Shown: positions 35,002 to 47,335 of the stretch, in pieces | Numbering within the stretch: the first letter of the stretch is position 1 | Layout of the letters: the number at the start of each line of letters is the position of its first letter | Origin: Fasciola hepatica | Lineage: Eukaryota > Platyhelminthes > Trematoda > Plagiorchiida > Fasciolidae | Length of the DNA stretch: 64,000 nucleotides | NCBI GenBank assembly: GCA_948099385.1 | Contig: CANUEZ040000198.1 | Span: 2,494,501-2,558,500 of the forward strand | Direction of reading: 5' to 3' | The notes under the pieces: model-generated | What the model saw: only the letters and a program-made list of their open reading frames with translations | The model's database searches: none | Told to the model about the DNA's origin: nothing | Translations under genes and position numbers: made by a program

Positions 35002-38000
35002 GTAGTAATCTGGAAGAAACGAATACAAGCTTTTATTGAAAGGTCCAGAGGGATTCGTGGAGTTAAAATCAAGCAGTTAATACACTTAGATTATTGTCGA
35101 GGCCGAATAACAAGATCGTTAATTATTGCGTCGTGGTCTACGAGAAAGTGGACATGGTGAGGGCTGAGGATATTTCCACATGTAAACGTGTGTGATGGAA
35201 GGATTTTAGATTTCGAGCCAATGAAAGTGAAAGATGCGGCTCTAGAATGTGGAGGGAAGACAATGATTTGTGTTTGATGGTGACCTGTGAATTTGTCACA
35301 CGAATTAAAATGCATGCTAATGATTTATTCAGTGAGAACATATCTATTGTTGACGCAACAGAGGGTAGCAATTTTTGAGGTTTGGTGGTAAGATGGAAAT
35401 TAGGCGGTAGAAGCGTTAAGTAGATTTTGGTTATCAGAGAAAAGGTATGGGATGTTATTGAGAACAGAATGGGAGGGAGATCCAAATTGAAGTTTGATTG
35501 TCAAATCAACGCACTTAAGGATGTTTAGGAAAGGAGAACGGGGAGCAGACAAGCGGACAAGCTCATTCAGACTGTTTTGAGGAAAATTCAATCTTTCGTT
35601 CCAATTACAGTGACAATACAAATAAGGAATAAACTGTATGCCATTTGAAAAATAATCACAAAGGTCTTTTCAATTAACGTCGTCAACCGCATTACCACGT
35701 AGAACATACAGCAGATTACCGCGATTGGGAGAACCAAATGCACGTTCGTAGTTAAGAAAACGTAGCCTCACAGTACAGCCATCGTGATCACGCGTAAAAG
35801 CTGATGAATTAGCAATGGATGCATTTGCATCACGTGTTGACAAACAAGGTATATAGGGAAATTGTGTCAGGTCACGAGGGTGAACTTGAAGAATTATGCA
35901 ATGGATGAGTGCATTCTTACTTACTTTAAGCAATGCAAATGTTCAATCTATCTGACGGTATTTCTCGGATGCTTTCTTTGATACAGGTTGAGTGCGTATA
36001 AATATCCGACGATTGGCAATCACCTCAGAATCAATAAGACGAGATGAGATATGATTTCGAAAGAGCAAGCCATTAGCAACATTGGTGTTATTTAGTCGAG
36101 GCTATCAGATTCACGGCACTAGGTTTGTTATTGAACAGTCGGAACAGAGACAAGTGTGACAGTGTTCAGTTCATGGGATTCCGGATATATTTGAGGAAGT
36201 GAGGATTTGTCGGATTTAACAGTGAACAGGTGATTAGAATCTACGATGCATAGCCTCATTTTGAGCCTGGCAAAGCACAACAGATAAATGGCGTTTCACA
36301 TCTCACAGCATTTCACGAGACCCAACACTGTGTATGCTTAGAGGTTATTCAGATGTCTTATTTCAGTCTTGATGAGTGTGAATAGCCTTTTACGGCTTGA
36401 TGCCAGTCAGATGTTTGTGCCTTGCCCCTAAACCCACGGGAGAGGGAAACCTATTGTGTTGAACATAAAAGATGTCCATGGGGCAACACAAATCATGAAG
36501 GTTTGGGTATCGGTTAGGTGCTCACAGAACGAGAAAGCCTCGTGTAAAAATTAGGAAAATCAGTAGAGGTGGCAAATGTCCCAAGCTTTTTGAGATTTTC
36601 CAAGGTGCAAACGCGTTTGCAGACAGTGTGCGATGACTATAGAAAGTTGGTGAAGGCTTTTTCTAAGCAAAAAAACTTTTGTATCAATAAGTGTAATACA
36701 GTGATCAGAAACTCCAATAGAATCACGTGGAAATACTGCGAAAATACTTCAAAAGTTTACCAAATACTGGATGCAAAAGGGCATCGAAGCAGTAAGAAAG
36801 TGTACAAGACTCAATAAGATGCAAGGTGATTAGAAAGGATAAGTCAAGTCTACTGAAATCAGGTGCCATTCTGCACAAGGACTGATTAACACCTGTATTG
36901 AAATAGTTGGGAACGCTGTCAATCAACTGATTGATATCATCTGCGGGAGTATCCAGTAAAACATAAGAAATACCAGAGATATGAAGTTGAAATGATCTTA
37001 GAGGAAGTGGCTTTCTATGCATTCGATCTTTATCACGCTCAATTTGAGTGAGATGTGTTAAGCTTTGCACCACATTCCATAGTTAAGTGTGATTTAAACC
37101 GTGATTTCTGGATAGTGTGTGGACATATAATGTGCTAATATTCTACTTATTTCAAGAGACATAATGAAGACAGCTGTTGTAACTAGTCACAGACAGTTAC
37201 TTGGTTATATATAGGTGTATCACAACCAGTAGGCAGTAAATAAATCATGCAGATCAATTTACAGTTGAGGCATGTGGTAAATGTTTTAAGCAGTGTGATC
37301 ATTTGTAACTGCTCTAAGCTTCACGTTGTGCGAATCAATGACTCTAAGATCCCCGTTTTGCTCCCAGAGATTGGATTCTCAGCGAGGTGTAGTAAAAAAT
37401 AGCAAGAAATTATGATTTCTTGTGCTGTGCTGCGAAAACAATAGCATCAACCAAAAGAGATCGGATTCTAAAACTGACTGCTCTGATGCCACCTGGTAGG
37501 CGAACTGGTAGTGAAGAACTGAAATTTTGTTTATGGCTGATAGGGGGTTGTTTTGTGTCTACGCTGGCTTTTTGTCCAGACCACGGTTAACCAGTTGTGG
37601 AATGTTTTTATGACTAGTATGGTGGTTGGCCGTGAGGGAGTGTCAACTGAATGTAACTATTCAGTTGGACTAAAAAGCTACACAAGTACAGAGATATGCA
37701 GAATTACACTCGTTATATACAGCTCATGGAGGTGAAGTAGAAATCCCGTATATGTGAACGGCTGAACGTGAAATCAGGCTTTTCTATACAATCGGCATGT
37801 TTCAACAAACATATGCATAAAGAACATGATTTTGGGAGTTCCCTGAACTAATAATACCATTATTTTCTAACTAATGAAAGTCATGAGAAGATAGCCGGTA
37901 GCATAAACCTCTGGTTATTTTCATGATAGTTTTCGATTTTGATTTAGCCGTCAACACTACCTTATTGTTACAACATAAAGGTTAGATGATTTTGAATACT

Positions 38001-38164
38001 CGTTAACTAAGTGCTTTTAGGTGAATGAAAATGCACGTGATCTACGGGCACGTTTTACAAAATGGATCAATAAAATAATGTGCATTTTTTTGGTGAATAA
38101 TCGGTGAGTATATACACCGTTTCGTATGTGCATTCACAAGCATGTATCTGCGTATGCACATGGT
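35002..38164. other. Unit B-specific tract with minus-strand open frames
   Basis: No counterpart in unit A (9,099-11,640). Between 35.1 and 37.1 kb the minus strand is unusually open: 35,138-35,485, 35,400-35,621, 35,670-35,933 (with FTRDHDGCTVRLRFLNYERA) and 36,723-37,073. Compositions look protein-like, but I recognise no domain and see no consistent splice structure. Plus frame 36,569-36,817 overlaps. 37,100-38,164 is featureless to me. Confidence 0.3.
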
Positions 38165-38372
38165 GTTCATTTTTATAGCGACCGTTTGCATTTCGTGTAT
38201 TTCTCGTATCGGTACTGTTTCAGTACCACGTTATATAGAATACATCGTTGCATCTGTCCATCGTCTAGCATCTTCTCTATTTGCTTGATTGAGATGGTTT
38301 CTTTGAAAGTTCGCTGTGGGGCAGAAATAAAGACACGTTCACAAGCCTTGCTCAAACGTCTCCCAAAGTTCG
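38165..38372 (+). repeat. LTR-like segment, unit B copy
   Basis: Homologous to 11,640-11,872. It has TATATAGAATACA near 38,232 and AATAAA near 38,330. It is followed by the same GTCAGTGATTATGCTCCCAT word found at 11,908, so the downstream junction is conserved too. Confidence 0.4.
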
Positions 38373-38399
38373 TTATGCGGCTTAGTCAGTGATTATGCT

Positions 38400-38925
38400 C
38401 CCATGTTGGATCTGCAGCTACATCTGCTAATCCTAATACGAATACGAAACAATAAGTTGGAAGTTATACTCGACAGACGGAAAATGACCGCAACCCGCGG
38501 TACCAGGTTTGTGGCTGATGAACGAGATGAACATCCAAGTGATCGATCACGATCGGCAAAGTTTTGGCACGGAAAAGAGCTGTTCCTTACAATGCAAATC
38601 ATTGGAGCATGGGCTACCATTTCGTGGTTATTTCACACGAGAAATAGTCAGATCATTTCCTACGGAATTCATTCAAATAAAATGAAGTGAATAAGTTTTA
38701 TTGGAGTGTTGATACGCCAGTATCTACTTGGTCAAGAGGAACCAGTCTATGTGAATTTACATTCGTTCTAATGGATTTGTACGAAAATCAGTTCCACAGG
38801 GAATCACTATCGAAGCACAGGACCACTCGTTTGGCAAGATCACATGAAACCAACATATTTCTACAACCGAGTTTCTTGAAATAGAACAGCATGGAACGAA
38901 CGCTTCACATTAAAATGAGAATCAA
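38400..38925 (+). repeat. Unknown repeat family, copy c
   Basis: Homologous to 11,930-12,415. The former frame is split into 38,403-38,690 and 38,687-38,884, the latter reading DTPVSTWSRGTSLCEFTFVL. It is followed at 38,926-39,320 by sequence matching 12,416-12,800, with a short local duplication of a GGTTCACCAAG-type word near 39,240. Confidence 0.65.
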
Positions 38926-39424
38926 TATGTTTCTGCTGGTTAATCGATTTATTATGGCACGGAAAAGAGGAGCAATGTGGGTGGAGCTATCAGTAGGCTA
39001 TATTCCAATTTACATTCAAATAAGGTGAAACCATTCCACTTTTGACTGGTTTTATATTTTCAATCCATATACTTTTAATTCCCTTACCAAAGATTGTTAT
39101 TGTTATCAACAATTCTCATGCGTAAAAGGGTTATACAGTTTCATGATCACTATCCGACAAACCGTTTCCCACATTTATAACAAGGTAACAATTCGGAATT
39201 TAGGAACTTCCCAAGCAGCAAGCTTATCAAGCCTCTTTGGTTCACCAAGTTCACCAGAAGGTCTCGTTCGGACGGTTTTACTTGTACAGTACTCAAGCAT
39301 GGGGCTAGACCTCTGCCCGAGGTTTTGAATAATTTGATCAGTCACAATCATTCTCACACCAAAATGGTCCAGTAACCCAACAGGATCCAAGAAAGTTCAC
39401 ACAGTTACACTTTTCTCGTCGGAG

Positions 39425-39720
39425 TTGAAATTGTTTGGGCCTGATATACTGCATGGCCTTCAAAACCCTGTCAGAAGTCTAAATGACGAATACCAATTTG
39501 CATATAAATCCTGGCGGTTCACGTACGAGGAAGAAGCGCAGAAGTCCATTTCATTACAGAATCCCTCAGTGATTCGCGAAAATCTGCCTTCGTCGATCAC
39601 ACACCAACATTTTATGGTTCACAGCAAAAGTCCCTTCTCAAGAAATCCGAATCCGTTATCTGTCCACGTACTCAAATAACTGATTGGCAGAATTCTTCTC
39701 AGGAATAACATAACGTATCT
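39425..39720 (+). pseudogene. Possible Penelope-like RT fragment after the palm
   Basis: The frame reads FTYEEEAQKSI and continues to HSKSPFSRNPNPLSVHVLK, then, past a stop, LIGRILLRN. This weakly resembles the 'FTxEeExxxxIPFLDvxvxR...SF.P..yKxxLVxxLxxR' segment between palm and thumb of Penelope RT. There is no counterpart in unit A. Low confidence. Confidence 0.25.
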
Positions 39721-41330
39721 CTCTTCGTAGATGTCTGTACATATTTGGTCTTGTTTCTGGGCTTATATGATAAGCATGTAACATCATCAATTTAATTGGC
39801 CGAAAATATCGTTGCGCACTGTTTCATCCAGTGTGATAATAAGATCATAAGAATCAATTCAAAAAGTGGATTGGTAATTCAGGCACTGGTCTAGAATGCG
39901 GCGTGAATATTGTGTTTGTATTACTGAGGATTGCTGCAGTGTATTAAGAGCACAGAACAAATATCTAGATGAAACAGTGTTCTACATATCACTGGATAGG
40001 AAAACTTGGAGCGGGCTTTTCGATAAGGGAGGTAGTTGGTAGAAGAGATCAATGAAATCGGCCAGTCCATGACATGATATGAAAGAAAGGTATGGAAATG
40101 CCATGTGTATTGTTGTAGACTTCCTGGGTGTGGTTCCGCATAGGGGTTAAATGCATTTGATTGGCTCTTTTGTAAAGGCATTATTCATCTGTTGGATAGA
40201 ATTGTTCGTAGTTATCTCCTTATATTTTTTGTACCATTGGTTGTTTGAGTTCCATTTGAGATTCCAGTTGTGAGATAGAAACGAGAACTACCATAACCAC
40301 TTCGTGAATAATAGGTGTTTGAAACAAACTGAACTAAACTAAACTAAGCTGAGGAGAGCTGAACTGAACTGAACTGAACTGAGCTTTACTGAATATCGCT
40401 TCATGTTTGCATGAGGAATAATTGCATCAACACAAAATGCAATCTGTCTTCAGAATACATAGCTTTTTGAGTAAATACTAGCACTCATCGGTCAATTACT
40501 CACAAGCATGTACGAACACATGAAAATAGTCTACTAATACTTTCGAATAGGCAAGAACCTTGTACTATAAAACGTATGGCATATCCCACACACGTATCTT
40601 TTGGGAACAGTCCTGTACCAAATAGAACCAAACCACATCTATCCCCATGTCAAATAAATTCCGACCATTCTGATGTGAAGCACGATATTGCACCGGGTAG
40701 GTCGGAATTCTGAAACTGCTACTTTGATATCGTCATGATAATGGTTTTGAAGAGCAACCAGGGAATGGTTTCAATGTCAGTAAACGTGGAGACGAAAAAC
40801 GGAATAGATGCACCAATATGATGAAGGGGTTTTTCCGAATAACCTCGAATCCCCTATAAATGCAAGTCCAATTTGCCCACCAGACAGCACATATACATTT
40901 TCAGAAATGGGAATTCCTGAAGCTGTGTGCTTTAGGCCATCATAAACTACTTTTCGTCCCTTCCAAACATCGATTCCCATCAGCCTAATCTATCTTGGTT
41001 CCTTCGGGCGATTTTATTCACCCAAAAGCTCATTTTGTTATCGTGACACAGAATTCAGACATCGGGTAGCGAACATGGTGGAAATGAACCGAGTAGACGA
41101 TGTAGATCAGTATTTACCCTAAACAGGTTTTTTCCTTACTTAATATTTTATTCACCCACGAAGCTTTATTGACACAATATGACCACATCTTTCTCATTTT
41201 CTCTGATGGAAACTCTCAACGGCAGTTTTGATAACTTCAGTCAAACGTTTCTTTTAAAATCGCTGGCTGTGTCAAAAATACGGGAAATACAGATAAAAGA
41301 ACGAGTAGTTAAATCAATGACCAAATCTCT
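39721..41330. other. Unit B-specific tract
   Basis: Interrupts the homology between units (unit A 13,240-13,350 region). It contains the pentanucleotide repeat at 40,326-40,394. No gene recognised. Confidence 0.4.
40326..40394. repeat. Degenerate (GAACT)n pentanucleotide repeat
   Basis: About thirteen pentamers, mostly GAACT with AAACT, GAGCT and AAGCT variants. Confidence 0.9.
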
Positions 41331-41499
41331 ACCAAATAGTAACTGATAAAATGGTTCACAAGGTTACGAAATCCAGTCACGTCATGTAAAGCAGTTGACC
41401 ATCTACAATAATCTTTGTTCAAATATGACCTTATCTATCCCCAGTGAATATTGAGAAAATGGTTCAGTTAAACGATCTGTCTTCCGGAATAAACCTGAC

Positions 41500-41880
41500 C
41501 GATGAACTCTCTACACTGCACTAAAATTGTTCCAGAGAAGTACAAGAAAAACACAGTGCAATCATTGTTTCTCCACATAGAGATAATTTTGACGACAGAT
41601 ACACCGGATGGAGAAATCAATGGGATTAGTGAAACGCTGATATCAACTGCGTATCCAGCTTTATTCCTGGCAAAGTATCATCGTCTGAAGCTGATAAAGA
41701 ATGATCGTCCGCTGAAATTGGAAATGAATTTTTGAAATTCCACCCAAACGAGATGATATAATCAACCTAACCAATAAACTCATGAAGCTGAGTTCAGGCG
41801 TATCTATTGTATTGCCGAACCGGTAATTGTGTTCACGTAATTCCCCGATCACACGCCTATAATAAAGGATACACCGTCTA
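41500..41880 (+). pseudogene. Penelope-like RT C-terminal (thumb/connector) remnant, unit B
   Basis: The frame 41,502-41,735 reads IVPEKYKKNTVQSLFLHIEI, then ETLISTAYPALFLAKYH. This fits the Penelope thumb region 'P..YK...V..Ll.R...I.s.dtl..Ei..i...L..NgYP..Fi'. The next segment, DDIINLTNKLMK, fits the 'LPYkGd..s..i.krLk.av' connector that precedes the GIY-YIG domain. The YVDD box and the endonuclease were not found nearby. The unit A counterpart (13,500-13,860) is more damaged. Confidence 0.6.
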
Positions 41881-44054
41881 TTCACATCAAGTTCAGCTGC
41901 ACATTCCAAGTGAAATATTGGATCTCAGCTACCTACACTGGCCGTACCGAATCTTAGTTACGTCATACAACGACTCAACACATTCGAGTGTGACTTGAGA
42001 ATTAAACTGAACACGATTGCATCATCAATCGATGAAAGAATAGTGACTGCCTCAAGTTGTTCGAAGACAAGGCATTAAGTCATCACCACTGATATTTCCC
42101 AATGGAGACACTAGGAGCACATGGCATCATGAACAACTCGAAACCATCACGTGATCCAACCATGTTTCCAAACCGATAGACTTGATTCACTCAACGTGAT
42201 TACTCATTTCGCTGTCGCAGCAAATCTCACATGAAGAAGGTAATGTGTGCTCACGCTGTGCAGGTGGATATCAGGTTGTTGACTGTTACCATTTGACTCA
42301 ACGATATTCGAACTTGTCGACCAGTTTTACGCGAGCATCGTAATTGATTGGTGGTAGTGTTAGTGGCGATGTGATTTTGGTGATGCTTCATGCGTCAGAC
42401 GCGCCCTGAAAGCTGCCTAACCGCCGAAGACGGGCAAGTTACAAGACGATCCTACATCGTTCATGGAATGCGAGTAATGATCGTCAAACGTTTTTCCCAA
42501 TTTATAATTTGATGAAGTGAGCTTTTATTAAGAGATTTGCATGTGTTCATTATTTTCCAATTATGCCAGGTTAGAAGATAATTTAGAGGCACATTGTTCA
42601 TATGTGAAATTGAACTTGGGGTGATGGTTACCAGTGTCGTATTGACCTGTTTGTTTTGGTTCTTGATTATATTTGAACAATATTTTCCTGCAAGTAATGA
42701 ATATTCATCTGTTTTGACAAATACGGTTGAGTGAGGACACATGATTGAGACATCAGAACAGTCGGTATCAAAACAACTAGTTGTCACCTTCCCATTTGTG
42801 CTAACATATCACACGTTTTATGGATTTTGCACACTGGATGATAGAAAATCAGAAAGATAGTCGATAATCTTGATTACAGCAATTGACAAATTCGTGTCCA
42901 TACAGTAGCGGTGTTATCAGCGTTACGACAGATATTGTGTTGATAACTATCAATTGTTTGGTGTTAGTGATTTCGTCACATTATTTTTGTGGGTAACCAG
43001 GATACATTCAGAGATCTGAAATGTTGATTCTGAGCACATAGTGTGGTGTTGTTTCGTGCGGATTGAGACTCAATCGGCCGAGATCTGGCCTTTGGCATTT
43101 CTTGTTGCTCTCACTTCGACAGTTTATTTGGGAAGAGGGACTCCATTAAAATTCATCCAATGATCCGATTCACTGGAAGAGATGGTAAATGTCGTTTGTC
43201 CGTTTTTCACTAGACGTTTATTTTACCAACTCGGGTGATACGTCTGTGTGCGTTGGTACGGTCTTTCTGTGGTTCGGCCTTCGTCACCTGCCCCACACCG
43301 AGAGCTGGAATGCCCGGATATTCTGCCTTTCACTCTTAAAATGAGAAATAATCGAGAGATGAACAAAACTTGGATTCCAGCAACGTAATACATCTTTCAG
43401 TTTTCCGATATGTGTAACGTGCGATTGATGTCACTCGTTTACCATATCTGCTTCACTGCTACTTCTAAATTCAATTCATGGGTAGACAGATTGCTTTTAA
43501 GCTGCTTGGTGACAAGGTGTGCTATCGTCATTCTTCGTGATATTATGTATTGAAAATAATAAACGCGCTGCTATACTATAATTTTATGAGTCACGGAATT
43601 ATTAAGCGGTATAAAAATGTATTCCATCGAATATGACAGCCCTGGATTCATGTACAGGCATAGTTAGCAAGATCGCGATGCAGTGATTAAGCGGTTCGCA
43701 TGAATACATGTTAGTGAAGGCAGATAAGACAAACTGAAAGTGTAATAACTAATGCACTCCGAATGGGCATCCTAAACCTGCGTCAATCAGAAAACAAACG
43801 TGTTTCTCACATTAGGTTCAAAGCTGATTTTTTGTCTCTCGTTGATTATTTTCAGCAGTTCCCTTAATAAACTTCAAAAGTATGGAATTAGAAAACAAAG
43901 AAACGAAATTTTCTCGCTTTCGACTTGCCAAACCGTTTTTTTAACCGCAATCACCTTATGGTAATAGTTACATATATACAGTGATGTTCACCAATTGAAT
44001 TTGCACTGTGCACCTCTGCGGAAATAATTACGAGAACTTTCCTTCATCAAAGCA
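41881..44054. other. Unit B tract paralogous to 13,860-15,400, then spacer 2 start
   Basis: Collinear with unit A to about 43,540. From 43,560 no homology or gene is seen; the sequence is AT-rich. Confidence 0.45.
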
Positions 44055-44477
44055 ATGCACGTTGGAAAGTTCTGTAACATTTTGAATTCCCGATTTCCAT
44101 GTTCCTGTGTAAGCTCAAATTCCACGTTAGGAAAGGGGTTATGTTTTATAACGGAGGCAAATGTAGATGTTGTGCTCCAGCCAAGTCGGATCTTTACTCA
44201 AGAACTCATCGACACCAGAGTTCTTCAGATTCGATATTTAGGCTCGGTTTTTCTGAGCTACCGCTATTTACTTAAGTCTAACTTCACTAGTGCTTGCAAC
44301 CAGAGGTCAACTTTTGGATCAAGTATTGCATTTAAGTGGATCAAAGTGGCTGCAATATATGTTACACATGCCCACCGACAGACTTCTCGGCGTATGCTGT
44401 TCACTGATTCGAGTAATGCTTCGAAGGTAGGTCGAGATTGTCAGTCCACGACATTGCAAAATGCATGGAAACATTGA
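44055..44477 (+). other. Unassigned 140-codon open frame
   Basis: A single open frame with balanced composition (SRIFTQELIDTRVLQIRYLG in its middle). It has no signal peptide, domain or splice context that I can support, and no copy elsewhere in the window. It may be a chance opening. Confidence 0.2.
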
Positions 44478-45042
44478 CCAGTGGGCTGGGCCAAACAAGA
44501 CGTGTTAGACACGTGACCCGTCTACCAAATAGTTGGGGACATTAGGTGATAATGCTTGATGACGCAACAAGTGGTATAGTTGTATTCGGACTCTTTCTTT
44601 GTCCTCGTGATTTCCGTTGAATACTTTGTGATTTTGGCCTTTTTTTCATTTTAAGCTCATTTTCTTGTTGCCCTCTGCTCGATGATACTAGAAATTAGCA
44701 GCCGAAATCTGAGTAGAGATCTGCGAGGTTGGCAGTTGAACAAATTGGAAACTGAAAACAGCAAAAAAATTGGGTTATTCGATCGCCTAACCAGATATGA
44801 AAATGATTCATCACTGAGTAGAAAACAATGACGTGCCCTTTCTTGATATATATAATTCACAGAAGTTAATTTTTGCACGAAGAAACTGAATCCTATATAA
44901 TAGAATATTCGAATTGCTTTTAGACACCGCAAAGTCCAGCGCCACTAGCAAACGTCGAACAGGCAAGATTCCCGCACAGATGATTACCCTTCTGAGCGGT
45001 TGCCGCCAAGGAGCTCAGCATTTTGCAGTTTTCTAACATTTA
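44478..45042. other. Tract without recognised features
   Basis: Only a short minus-strand frame (44,657-44,932) with hydrophobic stretches. Nothing is supported. Confidence 0.4.
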
Positions 45043-45240
45043 CCATTCAAAGGTGACAAAATCATCCAACCAATCACCAAGCGCCTGAAATCTGCCATCA
45101 AACACATAAGCGACGCAGATAATATGGTCAGCATATTCACAACCAGTCGGATGCCAACACCGTCAGTGAAACAGCTGCTCTCTCCCCGTACCCAATCAAA
45201 ATGTATCTATTGAATCACATGGGCATGTTCACCAGTTTGC
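45043..45240 (+). pseudogene. Penelope-like element connector before the endonuclease
   Basis: Reads LPFKGDKIIQPITKRLKSAI, then a segment ending FTTSRMPTPSVKQLLSP and TQSKCIY. It matches the Penelope pattern 'LPfkGd..s..I.rRL..ai..t...a.lv..f.T.......kDrLp....s..iYqF.C'. The following Cys-rich YIGRT region is corrupted after a stop at about 45,214. This is a third Penelope C-terminal fragment in the window. Confidence 0.6.
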
Positions 45241-46739
45241 ATAGACAGACATGGGGGACAAATACGTCACCAAATATATGATCAAATTCCGGTATGACCT
45301 CAATAGATGACGGATGGCAAGTTCACACCAATGATGACATCTACGAAATCAAATGTAATCAGACGAAAAATTGGGCCGCATGCATGTAAGTCCATACAAT
45401 TAGCGTAAATTCATGTGCAACATTACAAACACGAGATTATTCAGATAGGCTGAGGCCTTTGCCATTCCTGAGTATAAACCGAATTTGTGCAAACGGCGTG
45501 AATGTCTTAACAGTTTTGTTCCACGTTGGTGACACAATGTATTCCCCTCTCATTATTGTTGGTTCCAATCCCTTATTACTGACCTCAGTCTTATCTCGGT
45601 GTCAACAGTTGCTCACTGGCAATGACAAAATCACACTGACCGCAGTATACTCGTTTACAGATGCAGGGCAACTGTCCAGGATGCAGTGTGAAAAACTGTT
45701 TCTGACTCCTTTTTCTATTCAGAATTTTGGAGGACAGTCACTGCTTTCAATTATGGTGAAAGTTTGCCGGTAAATTTATGACACTTATTTTGCTGTTTGA
45801 GATTCATGTTCTCACATGTTTGTGGACAAGCGACATATAGTACATATAGTACATTTGTTGAAGTGTTCATTCTCACGGAGAGGAAATTCCCCGAAAAGAC
45901 TTTGTATGTAATGGTCATCACGTGGTAAGAGCATGTAGCCTCAAATGTTTGTGTCGAGTCCAACATTCCATTCGGAGCATGTAACCACTCAAAACTCTAA
46001 ATTTTTATCTTAATTCCGACAATTCCTTGATTTTATTTCAACAGTAGGAGATGCACACCAGGATTTTGCGATGAATTGCAACAAACTAAGATGCAAAGAA
46101 CTAGAAACATCCAGAGGATCCCTGGGCTTTCAACACTTTGTTCATAATAGCGGACGTTTTGCGACTGAAGCTTCTATCAGCATCAGTGCAAACATTGGAT
46201 TTCCAAATCTTACAGTACACTACCACCTGCCGCTTTTTCTCTTATATTCACTTTATTTTACTTCTCCGCTGCTAGCTCCTATGAGAGGATCAGCTAAGAC
46301 GGTTCGTGCATGTGCTCGGCAGTACGTACGCGGTGTGTGTGTAGATTCACTTTTTATCAGGGATCTTGCGAATTATCTCCGAAGTGACGTCCCCAGCGTT
46401 ATTCATTAACCAATAGATTCAACTTGTTTTTATCAACGATTCCTTCATATTATCCATTGTGACCCGAACAGAGGACCAACAGTATTGCTTCGTGAAATGA
46501 CTCCTCGTTCAGTATCCTACTCAGCTCACCAATAAAAACACAGCATCGCTGTTCCATACATGTTAGGAGTCATTAGTGGTGCACACCTTCTGAGTTCACT
46601 CTAGGAGAGGAAACAGAACCTGAGCAATCCGGGCTAACTCTTTCAACGATTTGATTCGCAACAACAACTTATAAAAAACAACCATATTCCATGCCTCTTC
46701 GAAGATTCGTAAAGTAAGACTGCTATTTATACATGTTTT
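45241..46739. other. Spacer 2 remainder with two unassigned plus-strand frames
   Basis: The frames 45,459-45,773 (104 codons) and 46,071-46,409 (112 codons) are open and hydrophobic in part. I recognise no domain, and neither has convincing splice borders. The rest shows no recognisable element. Confidence 0.3.
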
Positions 46740-46960
46740 GAAACCTTTTAAATGACGCCGAACATGAAAATGGTCAAGTGTCTCAGTGAAGCTATGAAAA
46801 CATTGACAGAAAATTGCATCTCGTGCCCTGAACTCCACCTACGTTCCACCTACAGCTTCCATCATGCAGGATACTGTTCTTGTGGTAAGAAGGGTTGTAC
46901 TTGCAAGGCTAGCCGCCAATCTAAATGCGCTGTCAGGAATGCCACCTCATAGTATCCGGA
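46740..46960 (+). pseudogene. Ty3/Gypsy G1 gag zinc-knuckle remnant, unit C
   Basis: The frame 46,752-46,952 ends with CSCGKKGCTCKASRQSKC. This is close to the CCHC nucleocapsid knuckle (C-x2-C-G-K-x-G-H-x4-C) with the His changed to Cys and the first Cys displaced. It is homologous to unit B 23,240-23,325. It lies directly upstream of the protease remnant, as in Gypsy gag-pol. Confidence 0.55.
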
Positions 46961-47290
46961 AATTGATGCTAATCCGGTATACACACTAGAGGTTCCGAGT
47001 GAATCAAACCAATTCGTGTACGGATAAGTCCAGTTATACTGTGGCTTGAGACTTCGATTCATGTTCGATATCAGGAGCTGCTGGTCCATCACTCGGAAAT
47101 CCGTATTCGACCTCATTCAGTCCAGCGTTCCCATACAACACACTGATGTGCTCATTCACGTTGTGACTCGTCGTCGACTTCCACTGTTGCGCGAGACTAC
47201 ACTGGTGGTTCGTTTGGAAAGTGACTATATCTCGATACGCTTCCCGATATTCCTGGGCAGTCCCTTGATTTTAGGTTAAAAGCCCCGAGT
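46961..47290 (+). pseudogene. Ty3/Gypsy G1 aspartic protease remnant, unit C
   Basis: NPVYTLEVPSES is followed, in the frame 47,046-47,279, by RKSVFDLIQSSVPIQHTDVL and RRRLPLLRETTLVVRLESDY. This is the body of a Gypsy-type protease. At the active-site position the reading is DFDSC, so DTG is lost. It is better preserved than the unit B copy. Confidence 0.6.
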
Positions 47291-47335
47291 ACATTGAAGC
47301 AATAGGCAACAATTCGAAAGTCACTCAATATTCCG

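Noticed and set aside
40326..40394. Pentanucleotide repeat as telomeric or interstitial telomere sequence
   Set aside because: The unit GAACT is not TTAGGG-like and the array is short and degenerate.
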